Assembly: GCA_030141605.1 (NCBI GenBank)
Contig: JAQGDQ010000071.1
Location: forward strand, 351,605 to 415,604
DNA: 64,000 nucleotides
Direction of reading: 5' to 3'
Origin: Tubiluchus corallicola
Taxonomy: Eukaryota; Priapulida; Priapulimorpha; Priapulimorphida; Tubiluchidae
Position numbers and translations under genes: made by a program. A model generated the notes under the pieces. It had not been told where the DNA came from. It saw nothing but the letters and a program-made list of their open reading frames with translations, and ran no database searches. The first letter of the stretch is position 1. Each line of letters begins with the position of its first letter. Shown in pieces: positions 53,901 to 64,000 of this stretch.

Positions 53901-56344
53901 ATGCGTACCCTTATGAAAAAAGCAATTATTACGATACTTACCCTGGGTCTGAACTCTATGAAGTTCATCCTTATGAAAGTTATGGTTATGAAACACACCC
54001 TGATGAACTGTATGCTGAACATGGACATTATGAAGGGCATCCTCGTGAAACATACCCTGAACATGGACATTATGAAGGGCATCCTCGTGAAACATATCCT
54101 GAACATGGACATTATGAAGGGCATCCTCGTGAAACATACCCTGAACATGGACATTATGAAGTGCATCCTCGTGAAACATACCCTGAACATGGACATTATG
54201 AAGTGCATCCTCGTGAAACATACCCTGAACATGGACATTATGAAGTGCATCCTCATGAAACATACCCTGAACATGGACATTATGAAGTGCATCCTCGTGA
54301 AACATACCCTGAACATGGACACTATGAAGTGCATCCTCATGAAACATACCCTGAACATGGACATTATGAAGTGCATCCTCGTGAAACATACCCTGAACAT
54401 GGACATTATGAAGTGCTTCCTCATGAAACATACCCTGAACATGGACACTATGAAGTGCTTCCTCATGAAACATACCCTGAACATGGACACTATGAAGTGC
54501 ATCCTCATGAAACATACCCTGAACATGGACACTATGAAGTGCATCCTCGTGAAACATACCCTGAACATGGACATTATGAAGTGCATCCTCGTGAAACATA
54601 CCCTGAACATGGACATTATGAAGTGCATCCTCATGAAACATACCCTGAACATGGACATTATGAAGTGCATCCTCATGAAACATACCCTGAACATGGACAT
54701 TATGAAGTGCTTCCTCATGAAACATACCCTGAACATGGACACTATGAAGTGCATCCTCATGAAGCGTACCCTGAACATGGACACTATGAAGTGCTTCCTC
54801 ATGAAACATACCCTGAACATGGACACTATGAAGTGCATCCTCATGAAACATACCCTGAACATGGACACTATGAAGTGCATCCTCGTGAAACATACCCTGA
54901 ACATGGACATTATGAAGTGCATCCTCGTGAAACATACCCTGAACATGGACATTATGAAGTGCATCCTCATGAAACATACCCTGAACATGGACATTATGAA
55001 GTGCATCCTCATGAAACATACCCTGAACATGGACATTATGAAGTGCTTCCTCATGAAACATACCCTGAACATGGACACTATGAAGTGCATCCTCATGAAA
55101 CATACCCTGAACATGGACATTATGAAGTGCTTCCTCATGAAACATACCCTGAACATGGACACTATGAAGTGCATCCTCATGAAACATACCCTGAACATGG
55201 ACACTATGAAGTGCATCCTCATGAAACGTACCCTGAACATGGACACTATGAAGTTCATCCTAATGAATTATATCCTCATGAAGAGTATCCTGAACATGGA
55301 CACTATGAAGTGCATCCTCATGAAACGTATCCTGAACATGGACACTATGAAGTGCATCCTCATGAAGAGTATCCTGAACATGGACACTATGAAGTGCATC
55401 CTCATGAAACGTATCCTGAACATGGACACTATGAAGTGCATCCTCATGAAACGTACCCTGAACATGGACACTATGAAGTGCATCCTCATGAAACGTATCC
55501 TGAATATGGACACTATGAAGTGCATCCTCATGAAACGTACCCTGAATATGGACACTATGAAGTGCATCCTCATGAAACGTACCCTGAACATGGACACTAT
55601 GAAGTGCATCCTCATGAAACGTACCCTGAACATGGACACTATGAAGTGCATCCTCATGAAACGTACCCTGAACATGGACACTATGAAGTGCATCCTCATG
55701 AAACGTACCCTGAACATGGACACTATGAAGTGCATCCTCATGAAACATACCCTGAACATGGACACGATGCATATGAAAGCTATCCAGGCCACTATGATAC
55801 GTATCCATCACATGTTTCCACAGTTGGTATTCCATTTCCACACCATACAGCTTATTCTTATGAAGGGTATCCTACAAATCAATCCTATGAACAATATCCA
55901 CGTAATACTTACAACGATTATGAATTACCTGGTACTGTTGGACACGAGACATATCCCAGTAATACTCATGGGGGCGAAAGCCTTGGCCCAGTAGTTGCCC
56001 AGGAAGAGCAGAGGCCATATAATCCAGAATTGGAGGAAACAAAACTTTCGGATTCCGGTTCATCTGCTTCTGGAAGAAACGGCGCTGTGGGAATGGCTAC
56101 AGAAAGTACGCAATGTGAGGTGAAAGGACCAGGTCCCTCTTGCTCCGGACATTCGCACATGGTAATGGCAAATCCAATAAACTGTCGCAAGTACTATCTA
56201 TGTCTGTGGCAGAACACACCCAATGAAATGCGTGTTCCAATGAACTGCCCGGAGGGAACAGTCTTTCATCCATTCAAATACATGTGTGATGATAAGGAAA
56301 ATGTTGATACATCCGTAATATGTAAATGTGGAGAAGAGTCGTGA
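46717..56344 (+). CDS. Secreted GH18 chitinase-like protein with His-rich 14-mer repeats and a chitin-binding domain
   Basis: Eight exons join in frame: 46717-46786, 48120-48311, 50250-50512, 50755-50879, 51144-51261, 52318-52503, 52858-52977 and 53192-56344, giving 1408 residues. Residues 1-20 form a signal peptide (GVCLVLVLLAGLSS). The GH18 domain (about 40-380) shows YVRFCFYPG, CTHIVFGYA, LLAVGGW, FDGLNVDWEFPG (145-156), MTYHLNG, LLLGIPLFGQTY and GVMVWALGFDDF. The general acid Glu153 is present, but DxDxE reads NxDxE and the usual MTYD reads MTYH. Next is a Tyr/His-rich linker, then about 42 copies of YPEHGHYEVHPHET-type 14-mers (about 632-1216), and an eight-Cys peritrophin-A/CBM14 domain (about 1332-1408). 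It probably sits in a chitin-based extracellular material where His could bind metal. An in-frame ATG at 46690 is an alternative start, though TTTTTGCAG before 46716 looks like a splice acceptor. Confidence 0.93.
47730..47945 (+). mobile_element. LINE/SINE 3' end with (CTTG)n tail in chitinase intron 1
   Basis: A 3'-end-like segment with GGGTGGCTGACCTCGATGAC and a later GATAAACTAATAAA, ending in about ten CTTG/CTTA units, as at the tails of L2/CR1-type elements. Confidence 0.55.
49319..49680. mobile_element. LINE-tail-like segments in chitinase intron 2
   Basis: A repeated AATTC (49316-49331) next to TTTTTTATTTGGCTGATTTG resembles a minus-strand LINE tail. About 49540-49680 resembles a plus-strand LINE 3' end (GCTGAAATAAATAGTACAAT). 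No coding remnant was found. Confidence 0.35.
51452..52291. repeat. 56-bp minisatellite, about 15 units, in a chitinase intron
   Basis: Units share TAATCTTCCATGCCAT and GTTCCTTAGTTTTTAGTGTA. It lies between the fifth and sixth exons and nearly fills the intron. Confidence 0.95.
54012..55764 (+). repeat. 42-bp coding repeat array (about 42 units) in the chitinase-like gene
   Basis: Units encode YPEHGHYEVHPHET with variants HPRET, LPHET and GHPRET. A pattern of variants repeats with a period of eight units (about 336 bp) in the middle of the array, so larger blocks were duplicated. The end contains one odd unit (NELYPHEEYPEHGHY) and two EYGHY variants. Confidence 0.97.
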
Positions 56345-57545
56345 TATGTAGCAGTAGACTAATTTGTTTTTGTGTGCCAGTCCTTGCTGTTTACCTGTGA
56401 CCATGTTTAATCCCTTTTCAAAAGTGGGAGGAATAGTGTCCTAGTAATGCTTAGCAGTATCTTTTTATTACCTAGATCATTGGAAATAAATGTAATTGAC
56501 TAAAGCAGCAACCGAATTGCAACAGCGGAAAACTGATAATTTCATTTCTGCCTTTTTGAACATCATCGATCAGGTTTTATTACTTGAGGTAATATTTTTT
56601 TTAAAAGGAAACACTTGTTTTGTAGCTGAGCAGAACTTCCTTAGCCTTTCGTTTAAGACTTTGGTGCTCGGTACTCTTGCTGCTTATGCCCAAAACAACT
56701 AGACCTGCTACTGCCGGCAAAAGTATATTTTTTCCAAAGTTACTAGTAGAAGCTTTAGTGTAGTTCTATAGCTTTATTTACAGTATGTTTTAGTGATAGT
56801 ATTTATGTTGCTAGTAGTTGATTTAGGCCAAAGCTACAGAGCTATAATCTGGTTTTTTTCCTTCATTAGCTGGTTCTGTTTCGATTACTTTATTCCTCAA
56901 ACTGATTTTAAAAACAAGTGATTTTCTCAACATTATTATCTGTATATTCGTGCCAAAATTTGGGCATCGTTAACTTATTGATTATAATGATTTCAGTTTA
57001 TAATTCCTAATACAATTTAAATTACGCGTAAGTTCAAAATTTAAATAAAAAGAATTTTTGTGCATGAAATTAATGTTATGTTGTTATAGCAACGTTCACT
57101 TTGTTGTTGATGTTTTGTCGTTTATTGTTAAGACAGAATGCATCTTTTGCATACCGTTGTTGTTATCCTTGTTAATAGTATTGTTATTATTTTTGCATAA
57201 AATTGATTTTGAATTATGCACATTCTAAAGCGAGCAAAATGACATTAAGATTGGAGTACACTGTAAAAATGAATAAAAATTATGCCCAATAGCGTAATTT
57301 TTGTAATTCAGTTTTATTAATAAAGCTATAATGCAAAATCGTTGAGTATTATGATAATTTTTATTATTTGTACAAAAACTACATGTTGTTATCGCAATTG
57401 TGACATTTTAAGGCCGTTTTTATATATTTGTAATAAATCTATATACAAAACTAATTCTAAGGACTTAATCCAACAGTAAAATTTAACATTGCAATTTTTT
57501 GATAACCGGAAGTAAGTAATGCTTCATGCATGCCCTGAATTTAAC
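56345..57545. other. Convergent intergenic region
   Basis: 3' flank of both the chitinase-like gene (AATAAA at about 56486) and the minus-strand Tyr/His-rich gene. No other gene seen; the short frame 56496-56702 is not convincing. Confidence 0.5.
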
Positions 57546-59877
57546 TTAATAACAATAACATCGTTGGCCACCTACTGGACGATGTAAAGTGTTATCATGG
57601 CGAATCGGACTCGTTGAATATCCATGCTGTCGGTATTTACTGGGATGGCCGTAGCTGTAATCGTCGTTAGCATATCCGCCATTGTGATAAGTTTTCGTTG
57701 ATGGATAATCGTAGCCGTAGCCGTCGTAAGAATGGCTTAATATTGGTCGAACTATGTCGTACTTGTATAACGTTTCTGGTTGATAATATTCATGGCCTTC
57801 CCTAGGACAAGAAGCAAAGCATTTAATTATGTTCATCGACTTGTTAATTAAACTATATTAACCCCGATGTATATACTCGGTGTAGCAATAGATGCATTTC
57901 AAAAAAAGAGTTAAAATTCAAGCGAGACCACGTGACTAAAATACACATGCAATCGCTGCAGTTGGGTGTTTAAATAAACTTGTTATTCTTTATAGTAAAA
58001 TATTTCGTTAAAATATTTTTATAGTAAAAGAGAAATAAAAAGCGGTTTCTACTGAAAAATTTTCGTATGTCTACGATTTAACTTCTAATAAAGTCATAAC
58101 TTACTTTACTGATATTTTGGTAATTGGTTAAAAATATATTAACATAGCTTCTGTTTTAATAAATTTAATAATTTTACGAAGTGCACTGTAGTGACATCTA
58201 TTAACGAATAAGTTAATTAATCAGTGTTCTGTGCCCACTGCGAACCTTACAAACTGGTTTTAGGCATGATTGCGTTATCCATCGTTAAACAAGAAATTTA
58301 ATAATCACGATCAAGTGAATTTAAACAAGTGAACAGCTGTTTTAAAAGCAAACAAACTAAGTATGATTTCAGTAACACTTGATTTCAGACAATGTTGTTC
58401 ATATAATTTGCCAGATAATTACTATCAAAACAATTTGTTACTTTTTGGCGCTTGTTAAATTGCAAAACAATATAATAAGTTTCAGCCGTTTTGAATTATA
58501 ACTTTAGTTTAGTTTTGTTTAGTTTTGTCTGTATGCTTACTTGTAATCGTAGTCGTAACCTCTAGATTTTGCTGAGGTCTCCTTCGCGTAGGATTTATCT
58601 TGACTAGTCAAAGTTCCGTGAGCCCGACCAGAGCGAGAAAATGAGGTTTCGCTACTTTTCTGCCCATCTCCTTCCAACTTGCCTTTGCTCACCGGTCCGT
58701 ACGTTGTGGTGTGAAAATAAGTTTTTGGAGCTGGTGCTACTTTGTGATAGGCTGCTGTGTTGCCCTTATAGCCGTGTGGAACAGCACCTCCGGGAGCAAA
58801 CGCCACATCGTTCCGGTACGATGGCCCACTGGCGCTTACCATGCTAAGTACAGCAACGGCTAGAACGGCAACAAGAATCGTATCCCTGCAACGAAAATTT
58901 GCATTAGCCTTGTGTTAAGTGCACAGGTAAGAAGTGTATCATCATCATGATCATCGCCGTCGTCTTCATCGTAGTTGCATTCATCATTCGTCATTATCAT
59001 CATCAAAACAGCAGCAGCAGCAACAGCAATAGCAACAACGACAACAACAACAACAATTACTTCTACAACTACATTACTATTACTGCTACTGCTACTAAAA
59101 CTACAACAATAATTACAACAACAGTAGCATGATTAACAGTAACAACGACGGTAGCATCAGCAACAAGCAACATCAACATTATAACTACCCGGAACTGGTA
59201 TTTGCCAGATGATAAAGTTCCCAACTCTTACAAGCATGGGTCTAAATTCAACTTAAAATTTGAAACAAAAACTTTTGCAAAATTTAGATTTACAGTTTAA
59301 GAACGTGGTCCTAATTCTGAATTTTCGCATCTTTTTAACATGTTTATTTAAAAAATCAATTAATTGAATAAGCTTTGAAATCAGTAATGAGCATAAGTAT
59401 CCACTTTTTTAAAGAAAATTGCACAAACGTGGATGTAAAAATACGTCAAAAGCTTGTTGTGCGCTTCAGTACTAAGTTCGCACTATAATTTGCAAATTTT
59501 ACAAATAAATTTACATTTCATTATTAACAAGAAGATAATATTATTAGATAACATTATTGTAATCCTTTTATAGAATATTTCAATTACAAGCTGTTATTTC
59601 GATACTATTTTTGTAGTTTTAAACTTCAAATCAAACGTTTGCACATTTTTTTTTAAATTGATTATTTATGCTGACTGCTGAATTGAGCAAATTAGACTAG
59701 ACTGCTGATCAAAAATTTTAAACTTGCTAATAAAAAACATTTTCAGAAAATGAATAGGACTCTGTGCATCGTTAATTTATAAAGCTAGCAACTAAATGAC
59801 TTTTTACAGATTTATCAAAATCATTCAAACGTTTACATCAAGTTTTGAAATAAAAAAACAGTTACTCGCACTTACAT
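57546..59877 (-). CDS. Secreted Gly/Tyr/Ser/His-rich protein, 200 residues, three exons
   Basis: Minus-strand coding exons are 59877-59876 (AT of the start codon), 58885-58541 and 57801-57546, all with GT-AG introns. The start codon is split: AT from exon 1 and G from exon 2. The protein begins MDTILVAVLAVAVLSMVSAS, a clear signal peptide. The mature part has a Gly/Tyr/Thr-rich first half (PKTYFHTTTYGPVSKG), a Ser-rich middle, and a Tyr/Gly/His-rich end (SHSYDGYGYDYPSTKTYHNG, ending CYCY). There is no catalytic motif. Composition suggests a structural matrix, cuticle or adhesive protein, perhaps cross-linked through tyrosine. It converges on the His-rich chitinase-like gene. I do not recognise a named family. 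Confidence 0.85.
58920..59180. repeat. Trinucleotide-rich low-complexity block
   Basis: CATCAT, CAGCAG, AACAAC and ACTACT runs in intron 1 of the Tyr/His-rich gene. Confidence 0.85.
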
Positions 59878-59958
59878 TTTGAAGTTTTGCTCTCTGACCG
59901 TAGGCCTGCGATTGTGGAACAATTTGACAACTGTGGCAGTCGGGAAAATGTGGAAAGC

Positions 59959-59966
59959 ATTTATAG
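59959..59966 (-). promoter_or_regulatory. TATA box of the Tyr/His-rich secreted protein gene
   Basis: CTATAAAT on the minus strand, 82 bp before the split start codon. Predicts a leader of about 50 nt. Confidence 0.65.
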
Positions 59967-61013
59967 AGGCCAATTAGAAACGTCCTCCAAATGATAGCGG
60001 TCATGGCGTAAAAACTGGGTGCCAATTTCAGGAAAATGCACTAGTTTCTGGGCGGAAAATTACCATCGTTAGCGTATATACAGGATATTAAGCCCTACAT
60101 TTATAGACAATAACGCTGTGTTAATGTTTAAAGGTTTCCAGCAAGAAACACGGGTTAGTTGTTCGTTTTTTTCTATTTTTATGTGTTAGGCAAACGTGGA
60201 CACCAAAACTTTAGTATAAATTATCGAAACTTCAGTATAATGACGAATTGGTTTATGACAATTTATAAGTGACTCCTCAATTAGACATATTACGTACGTT
60301 GTGTTTCAGGAAATGATAATTCGTTGTATTTTCTAAAAAATAATCATATGTATCTGTAAACTTAATAAAGATTTAAATTGTTTATTACAGAAAAATATCC
60401 GTTTCATAGACAGATCATTGTATAACAAGTTTCAATAAATTTTTATTAGAAAAATGCAGTGTTTCTACTACATCATTTCCGGCCACCCGTCTTACTTGAA
60501 TACACAGTTACTTTGCAAACCTTTCAATTATTATGTCTTTTTTCGCTATATTACATCAACCCATATACATTTGTACCTCTAATGATATCGAAAAAGCAAA
60601 ATATTTAATGACGACTACGTGTTTTAACAAGCTCGGTTATACGTGTTAGCAACTTGTGCAACTTAGCAACAACGAACATGATAGCAACTTTTTGACATTT
60701 GTTTTAAACTTACGAATTCTAATTAATATTACTCTAATTAATAGCAGTTGTGAATTGAGTTCGATTCCTCCAATGTTCACTGTTTAAATAAGTACTTGAC
60801 TGTGGTTACGTTGTGCTGATGCTTTGCTGCTGTTATTCACTATGAGATTTTGCAGTATTATTTGTTCACTTAACATGCTTCATTCAATAGGACTTTCTGG
60901 ACAACCCAATGCCCATTCTTAAAAGTTACGTCTCTTTGCGGTGTAGAAGGTATTGGGTTCGACTCTTCAGTCCCTTATAAGCATCTCGTTGACAAAACTA
61001 ATGTCTAATGTGT
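59967..61013. other. Intergenic stretch
   Basis: About 1 kb of AT-rich sequence upstream of the Tyr/His-rich gene. Nothing further recognised. Confidence 0.5.
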
Positions 61014-61137
61014 CTAGACATAGACATAGACATAGACATAGACATAGACATAGACATAGACATAGACATAGACATAGACATAGACATAGACATAGACATA
61101 GACATAGACATAGACATAGACATAGACATAGACATAG
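61014..61137. repeat. (AGACAT)n hexamer array, about 20 units
   Basis: Near-perfect hexamer repeat. The Arg-His and Leu-Cys frames inside it are artefacts. Confidence 0.97.
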
Positions 61138-61195
61138 AACATTTATTTTCTCCAATTAGTTTAACATCAAACGTTTTTTAAATATTAAGTAATTA

Positions 61196-61420
61196 TAATC
61201 ATGGAGCAGGGCAGGGAAGGACCGTAGGGTCTTCTAGTCTCCTGCCATTTCTTATAAATAGATTAAGACATTAAAAATTAACGGTGATGCTGCAGATAAC
61301 AAAAACAAAAACAAATAAGAAAAAAATAATAATAAAAACAGTATAAATGATACAAATTATTCAAAAAGAACTGAAAACAAAAAATAATAAAGTTAGATCT
61401 AAACAAAACAATACAATTAT
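61196..61420 (-). mobile_element. LINE 3'-end-like fragment
   Basis: On the minus strand, ATGGCAGGAGACTAGAAGAC and CTACGGTCCTTCCCTGCCCT end in an AT-rich tail, like a LINE 3' UTR. No coding remnant. Confidence 0.4.
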
Positions 61421-62095
61421 TCAGTAATTAGGATTATTATATGTAGTAGTTTCAAATGGGGTCTTATTAACAGGGGAATTTGGCCAAGGTTAGTGAGTAA
61501 AGTTAAAAACTGAGAGTACGGAAAGAAAAAAATAAGCATAAAAAGTGTAATATAGAAAAATTTATGAGAAAAAGTAACTATGAGAAAGAGCAACAATTAC
61601 TTAGGAGATGAGTTTACTCTAGGTAAACTAATGTGTGGAATTATAGTACTAGTTACAAATTAGTCAGTGCGTGCCCTTGAGATGTATGCAACTAAGCAGA
61701 GTAGGACTAAACCCAATAATTATTTGTAAACCTGTAAATTGGTGAGCAAGCTTCGCAGTAAACCGTTTGCCGTAAAAATAGATGCGCATATTATGAACAA
61801 TACCAAGTTTTAAATACGAATACAGAATTTGGAGATTCTAATGTGAATTAAACGAAAAATTCAAATTTTCAAAAAATATCTTTTATCCATTAAGTTAAAT
61901 CATTACTGACTTTAAAAAACTGTTCGATACCTTTCTGACACTTTAAATCGTTTTCTCTTGATTGGAAGTTGAAGTGGTGAGAGCGAGTATCTGTGCACTA
62001 TCCTGATTTTTTTGTATTTTTAATTTCAATGCCAAAAATGTTTGCTTGTTCATGTACATCATATCTATGTTAACTCGTCTTAAGAAACTGCTAAT

Positions 62096-62213
62096 GTCTA
62101 CGGCCATATCACATTGAATACACCGGTTCTCGTCTGATCACCGAAGTTAAGCAATGTAGAGCGTGGTTAGTACTTGGATGGGGGACCGCCTAGGAATACC
62201 ACGTGCTGTAGAC
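62096..62213 (+). rRNA. 5S ribosomal RNA, copy 1
   Basis: 118 nt, beginning GTCTACGGCCATATCAC and ending GTGCTGTAGAC, followed by TTTTT, the Pol III stop. The internal promoter region (GAAGTTAAGCAATG, TACTTGGATGGG, GACCGCC) is kept. Helix changes are compensated: ACATTG pairs with CAATGT, and CGTGG with CCACG. One change, GGGGGACC for GGGTGACC, sets it apart from copy 2. Confidence 0.95.
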
Positions 62214-62218
62214 TTTTT
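62214..62218 (+). terminator. Pol III terminator of 5S copy 1
   Basis: T5 run directly after the 5S 3' end. Confidence 0.8.
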
Positions 62219-62553
62219 AGCTAGTGACTATTAACTATCAAAGTGTGTGCACAACACGACCGTTTCATTTTGACAGTATTGTTTTTGATTTTTGGAAGTT
62301 GAAGTGGTGAAAATAAATGTCTGTCTCGACATTATGTTGATTTTTTTTGCATTTTAATGTGAAAGACTATCTACTTGTTGCATTTCTCCAATATTATACA
62401 AAGTAAGGAAAAATGAAAATAAAACTAGAAAATCAGCCACTGTCCTTCAAAAATGATTTTTGATTTTCATAAAAAATCAAAACAGATACTTTGTTACTAC
62501 GTTCACCTTCATCTATCTATTATTTCTATATTATCTGTCTATAACAAAATGCA

Positions 62554-62609
62554 GAAGTTAAGCAACCTCAAACCTGGTTTTGCGTTTGAATGGGTGACTG
62601 CCCGGTACT
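62554..62609 (+). pseudogene. 5S rRNA-like fragment in the spacer, copy 1
   Basis: GAAGTTAAGCAACCT then TTGAATGGGTGACTGCC resembles the 5S internal control region, but the 5' and 3' thirds are missing. Repeated at 63650-63708. Confidence 0.55.
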
Positions 62610-62918
62610 TACATTTTTCTAAATGATCAGGAAGGGTGATGACAAATGCTGTAAGATCTTTTTCACCACTCAAAAATGGATTTTTGTTCTGACAAATATT
62701 TTTAAATGAAGAATCTTTTTGCTTGTTCATGCTTGATCATTCCCATGTTTAATTATGTCATATCTAGAAGGTAATATACTTAAGCACGGTATTCAACCTC
62801 CCTGACATTTTATAATTTCATGTGATATTTCTGTTTATACTTTGCATTAAAATGCTAAAAAGGTTTACTTGTTCATGTACATCATTTCTATGTTAACTCA
62901 TCTTAAGAAACTGTTAAT

Positions 62919-63036
62919 GTCTACTGCCATATCACATTGAAAACACCGGTTCTCGTCTGATCACCGAAGTTAAGCAATGTAAAGCGTGGTTAGTACTTGG
63001 ATGGGTGACCGCCTAGGAATACCACGTGCTGTAGAC
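62919..63036 (+). rRNA. 5S ribosomal RNA, copy 2
   Basis: 118 nt, 823 bp downstream of copy 1, with shared flanks. It has GTCTACTGCC in place of GTCTACGGCC and GAAAACACC in place of GAATACACC, but a standard GGATGGGTGACCGCC. A T5 terminator follows. The G-to-T change near the 5' end may weaken helix I. Confidence 0.93.
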
Positions 63037-63041
63037 TTTTT
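63037..63041 (+). terminator. Pol III terminator of 5S copy 2
   Basis: T5 run directly after the 5S 3' end. Confidence 0.8.
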
Positions 63042-63195
63042 AGCTAGTGACTATTATCTATCGAAGTGTGTGCACAACACGACCGTTTCATTTTAACAGT
63101 ATTGTTTTTGATTTTTGGAAGTCGAAGTGGTGGGAATAAGTGTCTGTCTCGACATTATGTTGATTTTTATTTGCTTTGCATTTTAATGTCTAAAA

Positions 63196-63466
63196 CTATC
63201 TAGTAGTAGTAGTAGTAGTAGTAGTAAAATCTTTATTCGCCATTATAAAACATTGACCATCATATTAAAAGACAGACAATCAGTGTTAGTCCATATAAAA
63301 AACATACACTGTTCTAGGCAAATGCGTCTGGTGCAAGCTAAACTATAAGTGCAACTAGAAATTCAAAAAATAAAATATAAACTAGTTTAGTAAGGTCTAG
63401 GAAAAATGAAATTATGATTTGAGTAAGTATCATCGTGTTCGTATGTCGGATAATGTCAAAAACTAT
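63196..63466 (-). mobile_element. Retroposon insertion in the second 5S spacer
   Basis: About 270 bp present in the second spacer and absent from the first. It starts with (TAG)n and AAAATCTTTATTCGCCATTA, which read in reverse as a LINE tail with (CTA)n. The flanking AAAACTATCTA sequence appears on both sides as a likely target duplication. Confidence 0.65.
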
Positions 63467-63649
63467 CTATTTGCTACGTTTCTCGAATATTACACAATGT
63501 GAAGAAAAATGAAAATAAAACTAGAAAATCAGCCACTGCCCTTCAAAAATTATTTTTGATTTTCATAAAAAATCAAAACAGATACTTTGTTCCTACGTTC
63601 ACCTTAATCTATCTATTATTTCTATATTATCTCTTTTCAACGAAATACA

Positions 63650-63708
63650 GAAGTTAAGCAACCTGGAACCTGGTTTGGTTTTGTGTTTGAATGGGTGACT
63701 GCCCTTGG
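63650..63708 (+). pseudogene. 5S rRNA-like fragment in the spacer, copy 2
   Basis: Repeat of the 62554 fragment in the next tandem unit, slightly diverged (GAAGTTAAGCAACCTGGAAC, then TTGAATGGGTGACTGCCC). Confidence 0.55.
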
Positions 63709-64000
63709 CTTACATTTTTTTAAATGGACGGGAAGGGTTCTGACAAAAGCTGTAAAATCTTCTTCAACACTCAAAAATGGATTTTTGTTCTGACAGATAT
63801 TTTTGTAAAACTATGTCACGAAGATTTTGCATATTGTGTTTTTTTGTTCCACATGTGTGCGCCATTTTTGTTCCAGTGGCAAAATTCGATTTTATGCGTG
63901 ATAAACAATTTACAGTTTTAAATAAATCTTTTTGTATTAAATAATTGGAACTTATCCGTGATTGTATTTATATTTTGGTACGGAACTGCCGGGAAAAGAG

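Noticed and set aside
53724-55841. Long antisense frames and an alternative sense frame (up to 697 codons) across the His-rich array
   Set aside because: The 42-bp unit is a multiple of 3 and stop-free in several frames, so all copies stay open by arithmetic. Only the frame joined to GH18 and the chitin-binding domain has domains at both ends.
60953-61159. Arg-His and Leu-Cys repeat frames
   Set aside because: Translation of the AGACAT hexamer array.

Overview
The window is eukaryotic, animal DNA: AT-rich, with intron-split genes carrying GT-AG junctions, single-copy genes of metazoan families, many non-LTR retrotransposon remnants, hAT-like MITEs with 8-bp target duplications, microsatellites and 5S rRNA genes. 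It looks like an invertebrate nuclear genome; the species cannot be named from the sequence.

Layout. 418-6136 (minus): a complete 191-residue Cdc42 GTPase in four coding exons, with a decayed LINE in one intron. 10146-10670 (minus): a single-exon secreted cysteine-rich pro-peptide. 11640-14275: decayed LINE. 14898-20714 (plus): the 5' half of an animal haem peroxidase gene with TATA box and signal peptide; its catalytic second half is absent. 21192-25733: a 4.5-kb near-perfect palindrome (arms about 2.1 kb, centre 333 bp), visibly GC-richer than its surroundings. Each arm carries outward-facing, tightly overlapping genes: a basic protein, a 170-residue protein of an unnamed nuclease-like family, and a TATA-binding-protein-like protein. 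The centre adds a 55-residue acidic ORF. This virus- or transposon-like element is the most unusual thing here. 26283-40385 (plus): twelve exons of a PLEKHG7-like RhoGEF (DH-PH), with introns full of repeats. 42106-44457: an element with long terminal inverted repeats and an internal 36-bp minisatellite. 46717-56344 (plus): a secreted GH18 chitinase-like protein of 1408 residues with about 42 copies of a His/Tyr/Glu-rich 14-mer and a C-terminal chitin-binding domain. 57546-59877 (minus, convergent): a 200-residue secreted Gly/Tyr/His-rich protein whose start codon is split by an intron. 61000-64000: a hexamer satellite and two 5S rRNA genes in an 823-bp tandem unit.

How the parts fit. Cdc42 and a Dbl-family GEF lie in the same window, but nothing in the sequence ties them together. 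The His-rich chitin-binding protein and the neighbouring Tyr/His-rich secreted protein look like extracellular-matrix or cuticle components and may work in the same material; a peroxidase could cross-link tyrosines, which is speculation. The palindrome lies exactly where the peroxidase gene stops and before the first recognisable RhoGEF exon, so its arrival, a deletion or an assembly join may have broken one or both genes.
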